Shown in pieces: positions 8,570-16,069 of a stretch of DNA of 16,069 bases. The translations under genes were made by a program, and so were the position numbers. Source of the stretch: DASYHS01 sp035998295. GTDB taxonomy: Bacteria; Pseudomonadota; Alphaproteobacteria; Azospirillales; Azospirillaceae. Below the pieces are notes generated by a model. It searched no databases and was not told the DNA's origin. It was given only the letters and a program-made list of their open reading frames with translations. Positions within the stretch are counted from its first letter, which is position 1, and the number at the start of each line of letters is the position of its first letter. The stretch lies in NCBI RefSeq assembly GCF_035998295.1, contig NZ_DASYHS010000274.1, forward strand, positions 1-16,069, read 5' to 3'.

Positions 8570-9463
8570 ATGGACGAGCGAGTCAAGATCGTAAATCCCG
8601 CCGGCGTCGGTCTCCTGCAGAAGGCCCTGCATATCCTGGACCTGTTCCAGCAAGACACGCCGTACTGGACGCAGGCCGACATCTCCCGGGCGACTGGGCT
8701 GACGCGTTCGACCGCGAGCCGTCTGGTCCGCTTCCTGTGCGAGAAGGGCTACCTGCACGAGATGGAGCCGCGCGGCCGCTACTCGCTCGGCCCGGCGGCG
8801 ATCGACCTCGGGCGCCGGGCGACGGCGCAGCTCGACCTGCGGGCGGTGTTCCAGCCCGTGCTGGAGGAGCTGGCGCGCAAGACCGGCGAAACCGTGCTCG
8901 CCACGGCGACGACGCCCGCAGGCACCGCGGTCGCCTGCGTGGGGCAGGTCGAGAGCACGCGCGAGGGACTGCGCGTCTTCGAGACGATCGGTGCCGTGTT
9001 CCCGCTGCATGCGGGTGCGGTCTCCAAGGCAGTCCTCGCCTTCCTGCCCCAAGCCGAGCAGGAGAGGCACATCGCCCGCGGCCTCGAGCCGAAGACGCCC
9101 TTTACCATAACCGACCCCGACAAGTTGCGCACGGATCTCGCGCAGACACGCGAGCGCGGCTACTCGATCTCGCACCAGGAGACCTATCTCGGGGTCAACG
9201 GCGTCGGCGCCCCGGTGTTCTGGGGCGACGGCCGCCCGGCCGGCAGCATCGGGATCGCCTGCCCGATCCATCGCGCCGACGATGCCGCCGTCGCCCGTTT
9301 CGGCGCCCTCGTCGTCAAGGCCGCGGCGGAGGTGACGGCGGTGCTCGGCGGCAGGGCGAAGGCCGTTCCCGCCGGGCCGGCGGAGCCTGTCGGGCCGGCC
9401 GGGACCCGAACCCGGGCCCGACCCCAGGCCCGAACGAGGTCGAAGACCAAGGAGACCACGTGA
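8570..9463 (+). CDS. IclR-family transcriptional regulator
   Basis: A 297-residue regulator. An N-terminal winged helix-turn-helix (about 12-75: VGLLQKALHILDLF, ADISRATGLTRSTASRLVRF, then the YSLGPAAIDLG wing) is followed by an IclR effector domain (about 90-260). That domain has ETVLATATTPAGTAVACVGQ, AVFPLHAGAVSKAVLAFLP and RERGYSISHQETYLGVNGVG. IclR proteins bind small organic acids and repress or activate neighbouring catabolic genes. I start it at MDERVK because the family begins close to this point; GGGAG is only three bases from the ATG. Residues about 260-297 form an unusual Pro/Ala/Arg-rich tail beyond the normal end of the family (about 250-260). The gene is divergent from the transporter operon and overlaps the next gene by one base, so it probably controls both strings. 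Effector unknown. Confidence 0.92.
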   Translation: MDERVKIVNPAGVGLLQKALHILDLFQQDTPYWTQADISRATGLTRSTASRLVRFLCEKGYLHEMEPRGRYSLGPAAIDLGRRATAQLDLRAVFQPVLEELARKTGETVLATATTPAGTAVACVGQVESTREGLRVFETIGAVFPLHAGAVSKAVLAFLPQAEQERHIARGLEPKTPFTITDPDKLRTDLAQTRERGYSISHQETYLGVNGVGAPVFWGDGRPAGSIGIACPIHRADDAAVARFGALVVKAAAEVTAVLGGRAKAVPAGPAEPVGPAGTRTRARPQARTRSKTKETT

Positions 9464-10437
9464 TGCGCGCCTGGATTTCGGGCGAGACGCCGGGCCGCGG
9501 GGGCCTCGTGCTCGGCGAGCGCCGGCAGCCGGGCACGACGGAAGGGCGGCTCGTCGTCCGGGTGCGGGCCGCCGGCCTGAACTTCTCCGACGGGCTGATG
9601 ATCGACGGCGCCTACCAGGTCCGGCCGCCCCGTCCATTCGTGCCGGGGCAGGAGGTCGCGGGCGTGGTCGAGGCGGCCCCTCCGGGCGCGGGCTTCGAGC
9701 CCGGGGAGCGCGTCGTGGCCAAGGTCGACTGGGGCGGGTTCGCCGAATACGCCTCGGTCCGCCCGGACATGGCGATCCGCGTTCCCGACGGGCTGGACCT
9801 CACGGCGGCGCTCGCCCTGCCGGTCGTCTACACGACCTCCATGGTGGCGCTCACCCACTGCGCGGCCGTTCGCCCGGGCGACTGGGTCCTCGTCCACGCC
9901 GCGGCCGGCGGCGTCGGCCTTGCGGCGGTCGAGATCGCGAAGGCGCGGGGCGCGCGCGTGATCGCCACGGCCGGCGGCAGCGCCAAGCTCGCCGTCGCGG
10001 CCGAGCATGGCGCCGACTTCGGCATCGACTACCGCACCGAGGACTTCGTCGCCGCGGTCAAGGCGCTGACCGGCGGCCACGGCGCGGACATCATCTTCGA
10101 TCCGGTCGGCGGCGACGTCGGGGAGGCGAGCCTGCGGGCGGTCGCCCATGACGGCACGCTGCTGGTCGTCGGCTTCGCCTCCGGGCGCATCCCCGCCTAC
10201 GCCGCGAACCGCCTGTTGCTGAAGCGCGCCTGCGCCAAGGGCGTCTACTGGAACCATGACCAGGATCGCGAGTTGCTGGAGCGCATCGGCCGCGAGCTGG
10301 TGGCGATGCTGCAGGCCGGCACGATCCGCCCGCTGGTCGACGACCGCTACGGCTTCGAGGCGCTGCCGCAGGCGCTGTCCGACCTCGAGGACCGCCGTTC
10401 GACGGGCAAGCTCGCGCTACGCATCGCCGATTTCTGA
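9463..10437 (+). CDS. Zinc-free medium-chain reductase: NADPH:quinone oxidoreductase / enoyl-reductase-like protein
   Basis: The 324-residue product follows the quinone oxidoreductase branch of the MDR superfamily: RAAGLNFSDGLMIDGAY at 35-51, FVPGQEVAGVVE at 59-70, the GroES-like GERVVAK at 81-87, ALALPVVYTTSMVAL at 116-130 and the NADPH-binding AAAGGVGLAAVEIAKARGAR at 146-165. The zinc-ligand cysteines of alcohol dehydrogenases are absent. Close relatives reduce quinones, 2-alkenals or enoyl-CoA thioesters with NADPH. The ATG overlaps the IclR stop (TGATG) and has GGAGA seven bases upstream, a strong, start-fixing site. Placed directly before a CoA-transferase, it may reduce a CoA-linked unsaturated acid, but this is inference. 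Normal length, no missing motifs. Confidence 0.9.
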   Translation: MRAWISGETPGRGGLVLGERRQPGTTEGRLVVRVRAAGLNFSDGLMIDGAYQVRPPRPFVPGQEVAGVVEAAPPGAGFEPGERVVAKVDWGGFAEYASVRPDMAIRVPDGLDLTAALALPVVYTTSMVALTHCAAVRPGDWVLVHAAAGGVGLAAVEIAKARGARVIATAGGSAKLAVAAEHGADFGIDYRTEDFVAAVKALTGGHGADIIFDPVGGDVGEASLRAVAHDGTLLVVGFASGRIPAYAANRLLLKRACAKGVYWNHDQDRELLERIGRELVAMLQAGTIRPLVDDRYGFEALPQALSDLEDRRSTGKLALRIADF

Positions 10438-10449
10438 CCGAGAAACGAA

Positions 10450-11685
10450 ATGAACCAAGCTTCCGCGAACAGTTCCGGAGCCCGCCCGCAGAACGGCGGG
10501 CGCCGCCCGATCGAGGGTGTGCGCGTCCTCGACCTCTCGCGGGTGATGTCGGGTCCCTACTGCTCGTCCATGCTCGCCGACCTGGGCGCCGACGTGGTCA
10601 AGGTCGAGATGCCGGGGCGCGGCGACGAGGGCCGCGCCTTCGGTCCCTATCGGGACGGCGAGAGCACTTATTTCATGATGCTCAACCGTGACAAGAAGAG
10701 CGTCACGATCGACATGAAGACGCCGGAGGGTCTCGAGCTGGTGCGCCGGCTCGCGAAGACGGCCGACGTGCTGCTGGAGAACTTCCGCCCCGGCGTGATG
10801 GATCGGCTCGGCCTCGGCTACGAGGCGGTGTGCGCGATCAACCCCTCCATCGTCTACGCCAGCATCTCCGGCTTCGGCCAGGAGGGGCCCCTGCGCGACC
10901 TTCCGGCCTTCGACCTCGTGATCCAGGCGATGAGCGGGCTGATGAGCCTGACCGGGCCGCGGGGCGGCCCGGCGACGGCGGTGGGCGAGTCCGTCGCCGA
11001 CGTCGCGACCGGCATGTTCGCCGCCTTCGGCATCGTCGCCGCGCTGTTCCAGCGCACGCAGACCGGCGAGGGGCAGCATCTCGACGTCTCGATGCTGGAC
11101 AGCCTGATGGCGATGCAGCTCACCGGGCTCAGCCGCCAGCTTCATTTCGGCGACACGCCGAAACCCGTCGGCAACCGCCACCCCGTGACCTACCCGGTCG
11201 ACAGCTTCCCGACCGCGACCGGCGACGTCGTGATGGTGTGCTTCTCCGACGCGGCGTTCCGCGGCCTCGGCAAGGCGATGGGCCGCCCGGGCCTGGCCGA
11301 CGACCCGCGCTTCCGCACCAATGCCGACCGCAACCGCCACGAGGGTGAGCTGCGGGAGCTGATCTCCGGCTGGACGGGCGGCCTGCCGGCGGAGGAGGTG
11401 CTGGCGGCGCTGCGCGACGCCGGCATTCCGGCGGCGCCGGTCTGGGACCTTGCGACGCTCGCGGCTTCGGAGCACGTGGCGGCGCGCGGCCTCGTCGCCG
11501 AGGGGCGGCACGCCCGCTTCGGCGCGGTGCCGCTGGTCCGCCAGCCGGTGAAGTTCTCCGCGGCCCCCGCGGACGCCGCGCCGACGACGCCGCTCCTGGG
11601 CGAGCACACCGAGGCCGTGCTCGCCGGAGAGCTCGGCCTCGACGCGGCGGAGATCGCCGCGCTGCGGGCCAAAGCCGTAATCTGA
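10450..11685 (+). CDS. Class III CoA-transferase (CaiB/BaiF family)
   Basis: A 411-residue member of the formyl-CoA transferase/CaiB family. It contains IEGVRVLDLSRVMSGPYCSS at 21-40, MLADLGADVVKVEMPGRGDE at 41-60, LNRDKKSVTIDMK at 78-90 and LLENFRPGVMDRLGL at 108-122. The catalytic aspartate D155 in PAFDLVIQAMSGLMSLTG corresponds to Asp169 of formyl-CoA transferase, which forms the aspartyl-CoA anhydride. It moves CoA between two carboxylic acids in the cytoplasm. It starts 12 bases after the quinone-oxidoreductase stop and ends 13 bases before urocanate hydratase, so the three are one transcription unit. The N-terminal 18 residues are polar and low-complexity, an ordinary family variation. 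Donor and acceptor acids are unknown; succinyl-CoA plus an imidazole or aromatic acid is one possibility. Confidence 0.92.
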   Translation: MNQASANSSGARPQNGGRRPIEGVRVLDLSRVMSGPYCSSMLADLGADVVKVEMPGRGDEGRAFGPYRDGESTYFMMLNRDKKSVTIDMKTPEGLELVRRLAKTADVLLENFRPGVMDRLGLGYEAVCAINPSIVYASISGFGQEGPLRDLPAFDLVIQAMSGLMSLTGPRGGPATAVGESVADVATGMFAAFGIVAALFQRTQTGEGQHLDVSMLDSLMAMQLTGLSRQLHFGDTPKPVGNRHPVTYPVDSFPTATGDVVMVCFSDAAFRGLGKAMGRPGLADDPRFRTNADRNRHEGELRELISGWTGGLPAEEVLAALRDAGIPAAPVWDLATLAASEHVAARGLVAEGRHARFGAVPLVRQPVKFSAAPADAAPTTPLLGEHTEAVLAGELGLDAAEIAALRAKAVI

Positions 11686-11698
11686 CAGCGAGGAAACG

Positions 11699-13363
<1,665 letters not shown>

Positions 13364-13367
13364 GCCG

Positions 13368-13400
13368 CCGCCGGCCGGCGGAGGGCTGATTCCCCCGCCG
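13368..13400 (+). terminator. Hairpin region downstream of hutU
   Basis: Five bases after the hutU stop there is a perfect 14-base palindrome (13368-13381). Partly overlapping it is a stem of CGGCGGAGGG (13376-13385, one bulged A) with CCCCCGCCG (13392-13400) around a six-base loop. No T-run follows, so if it ends transcription it is probably with Rho or together with the hairpins in the repeat patch just beyond. Confidence 0.35.
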
Positions 13401-13432
13401 GGTCCATGCGTCTTGCCGTAAGTCGGATTCTG

Positions 13433-13503
13433 CCGCATGGCCGCGCTTTGCGGGCGTGCGCCCGCATGGCCGCGTTTTGCGGGCGTGCGCCCGCATGGCT
13501 GCG
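13433..13503. repeat. GC-rich 29-bp tandem repeat, about 2.4 copies, with internal hairpins
   Basis: Two near-identical 29-base units (13433-13461 and 13462-13490, one C/T difference) are followed by a 13-base partial third copy (one mismatch). Each unit contains TGCGGGC-GTGC-GCCCGCA, a 7-bp stem with a four-base loop that spans the unit junction (13449-13466 and 13478-13495). The patch lies in the otherwise empty 222-base gap between hutU and the ArsR gene. It looks like a small REP-type intergenic element. Confidence 0.75.
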
Positions 13504-13573
13504 CACAGCGTCTCGGCGGAGAAAACTTAGCAACTTGACGAAGTTTCCGCTTGCGCCATCCGTGAATCGCGCG

Positions 13574-13597
13574 ATAGTTAGCGACATGACTAACCAT
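13574..13597. promoter_or_regulatory. Candidate ArsR operator (dyad) over the ArsR start codon and -10 region
   Basis: ATAGTTAG (13574-13581) and CTAACCAT (13590-13597) are inverted repeats matching at seven of eight positions around an 8-base centre that contains the ATG at 13586. The left arm overlaps a possible -10 (ATAGTT, 13574-13579), itself 17 bases after TTGCGC at 13551-13556. A repressor bound here would block both transcription start and early elongation. The dyad is visible; its use as operator is inferred. Confidence 0.5.
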
Positions 13598-13927
13598 GGT
13601 CCCGATCTCTCGCTGCTCTTCCACGCGCTCGCCGATCCGACCCGCCGGTCGATCCTGACCCGGCTTGCCGAAACACCTGCGCGGGTGACGGATCTGGCCG
13701 AGCCCACGGGACTACGGCTGCCCACGGTGATGCGGCACCTTTCCGTGCTGGAGGGGGCAGGGCTGATCACCACGTCCAAGGACGGGCGGACACGCACCTG
13801 CGCCATCGTACCCGAGGCTCTGGATCCGGTGCGGACATGGCTCGATGAACATCGGGCCATCTGGGAGGCTCGGCTCGGCCGGCTGGATACGTTTGTGATG
13901 AATGTGATGAAGGAACGCGAAGAATGA
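13586..13927 (+). CDS. ArsR-family transcriptional repressor (AHSA1-linked subgroup)
   Basis: A 113-residue winged-helix protein starting MTNHGPDLSLLFHALADPTR. The HALADPTRRSILTRLAE helix (13-29), a recognition helix around LRLPTVMRHLSVLEGAGLI (43-61) and the wing TSKDGRTRTCAIVP (63-76) are typical of ArsR regulators. The metal-sensing C-x-C motif of ArsR/SmtB proper is absent, so it is probably not a metal sensor. It belongs to the large group paired with an AHSA1/SRPBCC gene, which here overlaps it by four bases (ATGA). Autoregulation through the dyad at its own start is likely. An upstream in-frame start would run through the tandem repeat and is not credible. Confidence 0.9.
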   Translation: MTNHGPDLSLLFHALADPTRRSILTRLAETPARVTDLAEPTGLRLPTVMRHLSVLEGAGLITTSKDGRTRTCAIVPEALDPVRTWLDEHRAIWEARLGRLDTFVMNVMKEREE

Positions 13928-14853
13928 CACAGAGCCCCGCTACAAACGGCGCGACCCGTGCGATGCCTGATGACGGGAAGGCCCGCTTTGCGACGCTCGC
14001 CTTCGAACGGGACGTGGCCGCGCCACTGGCCGTACTGTGGGAGGCATGGACGGCCCCGGCCGCGCGGGCGGTCTGGGCCGCGCCATCGCCCTCGGTCACC
14101 GTGGAGTTCCTGGAGGCCGATACCAGGGTGGGTGGGCGCGAGGTTTCCCTGTGCAAGGTGGAGGGTCATCCGGACATCCGCTGCGAGTGCGGCTGGCTGG
14201 CGCTGCAGCCGGCGCTGCGCAGCGTGAACTACGAGGTGATCTCGTCCGAAGGGGTGACGCAATCGGCCGCGCTGGTGACGGCGGATTTCTCGGGATCGGA
14301 CGAGCGCAGCCGGCTGGCCGTGACGGTGCAGCTTTCCTCGCTGGCGGAGGACATGGAGGCAGGCTATCGGGAAGGCTTCGGCGCGGGACTGGACAACCTC
14401 GCGGGCGCGGCTGAACGGACCATGGTGCTGCAGCGGGTGATTCAAGCGCCGCGGTCCGTCGTGTGGGGTGCGTGGATGAACCCCGAAACGCTGCCGCAAT
14501 GGTGGGGCCCGGACGGCTTCTCCTGCCGGACGAAGAGGATCGACCTGCGGACGGGCGGCGAATGGGTATTCGACATGATCGCGCCCGACGGCACCGTCTT
14601 CCCGAACCACCATCTCTATCACGAGGTCCGGCCCGAGGAGCGGATCGGCTATACGCTGCATTGGGGCGAGAACGGGCCGAAACATGCCGACGCCTGGGCC
14701 TCGTTCGAGGATCAGGACGGGGCGACGAAGGTAACGCTCGGCATGGTGTTCAGCACGGCTGCCGAGTTCCAGGACGCGAAGGGCTTCGGTGCGGTGGAAC
14801 TGGGACAGCAAACCCTGGGCAAACTGGAACGCTTCATTCGCGCGTCCCGCTGA
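13924..14853 (+). CDS. Two-domain SRPBCC/AHSA1 family protein
   Basis: The 309-residue product contains two START-like AHSA1 domains in tandem. The C-terminal one (about 165-307) is canonical, with VLQRVIQAPRSVVWGAWMNP, LPQWWGPDGFS, GGEWVFDMIAPDG and a final helix GQQTLGKLERFI. The N-terminal one (about 20-160) keeps the overall pattern (FERDVAAPLAVLWEAWTAPA, then GGREVSLCKVEG) but has lost the WWGP-type motif. AHSA1-like proteins have a ligand-binding cavity; most bacterial members paired with ArsR have unknown function. AAGGAA lies eight bases upstream of the ATG, within the end of the ArsR gene, so the two are coupled. Single-domain members are about 140-160 residues; this one is a duplication or fusion. 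Confidence 0.88.
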   Translation: MTQSPATNGATRAMPDDGKARFATLAFERDVAAPLAVLWEAWTAPAARAVWAAPSPSVTVEFLEADTRVGGREVSLCKVEGHPDIRCECGWLALQPALRSVNYEVISSEGVTQSAALVTADFSGSDERSRLAVTVQLSSLAEDMEAGYREGFGAGLDNLAGAAERTMVLQRVIQAPRSVVWGAWMNPETLPQWWGPDGFSCRTKRIDLRTGGEWVFDMIAPDGTVFPNHHLYHEVRPEERIGYTLHWGENGPKHADAWASFEDQDGATKVTLGMVFSTAAEFQDAKGFGAVELGQQTLGKLERFIRASR

Positions 14854-14859
14854 AATGCG

Positions 14860-14874
14860 GCGACGTCCCGTCGC
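14860..14874. terminator. Hairpin between convergent genes
   Basis: GCGACG (14860-14865) and CGTCGC (14869-14874) form a 6-bp stem with a three-base loop in the 26-base gap between the SRPBCC stop and the end of the minus-strand LysR gene. It could act on both strands. There is no T-tract, so the call is tentative. Confidence 0.35.
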
Positions 14875-14879
14875 TCTCA

Positions 14880-15827
14880 TCAGGGCTCGGGGGCGAGGTC
14901 CTCATCCATGCCGCGCCCGTCCTGGTCGGCGATGGCCGAGCCCGTGGCGAAGAACGCGATGAAGGCACGCAGCGCGGGCGGGCAGAGGCGCCGGCTGGAG
15001 TGGTAGAGATGGAAGCCGGGGAAGCGGGGGCTCCACCGGCCGAGGACTTCGACGAGCCTGCCGCGATCGAGCCACCGCCGGACCTCGATCTCGATGAGGT
15101 AGGCGATGCCGATGCCGTCCAGCGCGGCCTGGACCATCATCGCGGTGTCGTTGACCACCAGTGGGCCGTCGACCGCCACCTTCAACTCTTCGCGGCCGCG
15201 CTCGAACTCCCAGTCGTAGAGGGTGCCGCCCGTCGGCCAGCGGAACCGGATGCAGCTATGGTCCCGCAGGTCGGACGGGGCCGCCGGGGCGCCGTGCCGG
15301 TCGAGATAGTCCGGCGAGGCGACCACCGCGGCCCGCATGTCCTCGCCGAGCCTGACGGCGATCATGTCCTTCTCCAGGCGCTCGCCGAGCCGGATGCCGG
15401 CGTCGAAGCGTTCAGAGACGATGTCGGCGATGCGGTCCTCCACCGCGATCTCCAGCTCGATGCCGGGGTGGCTGCGCTGGAACGCGCCGAGGCGGGGGCC
15501 CACGAGGTACCGGGCCGCGATGCGCGGCATGTTGATCCGCAGCCGCCCGGCCGGCGCCGCGCGGAACTCCGCGACCTCCGCCAGGGCGCCGTCGAAGGCG
15601 CCGAAAAGCGGCGCGACGCGGTCGTAGAGCAGCCGCCCGGCCTCGGTCGGAGCGACGCTGCGCGTCGTGCGGTTGAACAGGCGGACGCCGAGACGGTCTT
15701 CGAGGCCGCGGATCGTCTGGCTGAGGGCGGGAGAGGACACGGCCAGACGGGCAGCCGCGCGGGAGAAGCTCAGCTCCTCCGCCACGGCGCAGAAGGACCT
15801 CAGCTCCGTGAACTCGCTGCCCTTCAT
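14880..15827 (-). CDS. LysR-family transcriptional regulator
   Basis: A 315-residue LysR protein. The N-terminal winged helix-turn-helix (1-60) reads ELRSFCAVAEELSFSRAAAR, SSPALSQTIRGLEDRLGVRL, then FNRTTRSVAPTEAG. A substrate-binding domain spans about 90-295, including GRLRINMPRIAARYLVGPRL, DAGIRLGERLEKDMIAVRLG and VQAALDGIGIAYLIEIEV. The second half resembles the YafC/DmlR-type group often found next to oxidoreductases. The ATG at 15827 is chosen because the helix-turn-helix begins immediately after it; a longer frame would run through the AT-rich promoter region. It is divergent from the flavodoxin-fold oxidoreductase gene at 15936, its most likely target, and convergent with the SRPBCC gene. 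Confidence 0.93.
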   Translation of the reverse strand: MKGSEFTELRSFCAVAEELSFSRAAARLAVSSPALSQTIRGLEDRLGVRLFNRTTRSVAPTEAGRLLYDRVAPLFGAFDGALAEVAEFRAAPAGRLRINMPRIAARYLVGPRLGAFQRSHPGIELEIAVEDRIADIVSERFDAGIRLGERLEKDMIAVRLGEDMRAAVVASPDYLDRHGAPAAPSDLRDHSCIRFRWPTGGTLYDWEFERGREELKVAVDGPLVVNDTAMMVQAALDGIGIAYLIEIEVRRWLDRGRLVEVLGRWSPRFPGFHLYHSSRRLCPPALRAFIAFFATGSAIADQDGRGMDEDLAPEP

Positions 15828-15935
15828 TGTGTATCTCTGGCTTATTAAATTATTCGGATAATATAGGTTTATCGTCAGATTTGGAATGGCCGATCCTGCG
15901 CCCGACACGTTCCACGCATTCGGGATCAAGGCGCC
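15828..15935. promoter_or_regulatory. AT-rich divergent promoter with LysR-type dyad
   Basis: The 108-base gap between the LysR and oxidoreductase genes contains a strikingly AT-rich stretch (15841-15874) in otherwise very GC-rich DNA. ATTAT (15849-15853) and ATAAT (15858-15862) form a dyad spaced by four bases, compatible with a LysR T-N11-A-type site. It also contains possible -10 boxes for both directions (GATAAT or TATAGG on plus; TATATT/TATTAT on minus). Exact promoters cannot be fixed by eye. Confidence 0.55.
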
Positions 15936-16069
15936 ATGAAAGTCTTCATCGTCCACGCTCATCCAGAGCCACGCAGCTTCAACGGGGCCCTGACCGAGAC
16001 GGCCCGGTCCAGCCTTGCCGGCGCCGGCCACGAGGTCGTGGTCTCCGACCTCTACGCCATGGGCTGGCA
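15936..16069 (+). CDS. NAD(P)H oxidoreductase, flavodoxin-like fold (NQO1/YwrO/KefF family), N-terminal part
   Basis: Forty-four codons are visible before the window ends. The product starts MKVFIVHAHPEPRSFNGALT and continues TARSSLAGAGHEVVVSDLYA. The first strand followed by HAHPEPRSFNGAL is the FMN/FAD-binding hallmark of the NQO1-like NAD(P)H dehydrogenase family (Flavodoxin_2), and the DLYAMGW segment fits the next strand and loop. Such cytoplasmic flavoproteins reduce quinones or other electrophiles by two electrons. Divergent placement from the LysR gene suggests that regulator controls it. The gene is cut by the window edge. Confidence 0.85.
   Translation, partial: MKVFIVHAHPEPRSFNGALTETARSSLAGAGHEVVVSDLYAMGW

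Noticed and set aside
13433..13503. CRISPR array
   Set aside because: The units are directly adjacent with no spacers, only about 2.4 copies exist, and no cas genes are nearby.
13406..13585. An upstream in-frame start extending the ArsR protein by about 60 residues
   Set aside because: The extension translates the tandem repeat and the promoter region; ArsR proteins start near LLFHALADPTR, and the dyad and promoter lie just before the chosen ATG.
14463..15848. A 461-residue plus-strand frame across the SRPBCC end and the LysR gene
   Set aside because: Composition is typical of an antisense GC-rich frame, and the LysR domain structure on the other strand is unmistakable.

Overview
The window is very GC-rich DNA, with G/C-ending codons, tightly packed genes and many overlapping start and stop codons. 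This fits a high-GC alphaproteobacterium (Rhodospirillales/Rhizobiales-like), but nothing in the sequence fixes genus or species. I see no transposase, integrase, tRNA, rRNA or CRISPR array. No stretch longer than 300 bases lacks a gene; the largest gap is about 220 bases (13364-13585).

Left edge (1-2467): the end of a LysR-type regulator; a 69-residue piece resembling the C-terminus of an imine-reductase/3-hydroxyisobutyrate-dehydrogenase-like enzyme, probably a remnant; then, on the minus strand, a large TPR-glycosyltransferase family 61 protein.

Core (2545-13363): two divergent gene strings that look like one catabolic locus. The minus strand, read from 8450 downwards, encodes a periplasmic binding protein, a permease and an ATPase (ABC uptake system), an AhpD/carboxymuconolactone-decarboxylase-like protein, a HisC-like PLP aminotransferase and an FAD-linked D-2-hydroxyacid dehydrogenase. 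Several of these overlap by 1-4 bases. The plus strand, from 8570, encodes an IclR regulator, a zinc-free MDR-family quinone oxidoreductase/enoyl reductase, a class III (CaiB/BaiF) CoA-transferase and a full-length urocanate hydratase. No hutH, hutI or hutG is present. My reading is uptake and breakdown of an imidazole-type or related aromatic 2-hydroxy/2-oxo acid feeding into urocanate chemistry, controlled by the IclR protein. Every family assignment is well supported; the substrate and the joint pathway are inference.

Right part (13364-16069): a small GC-rich tandem-repeat patch, then an ArsR-family repressor translationally coupled to a two-domain AHSA1/SRPBCC protein, with a clear dyad over the ArsR start. 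A convergent LysR regulator follows, divergently transcribed across an AT-rich promoter island from a flavodoxin-fold NAD(P)H oxidoreductase that runs off the window.
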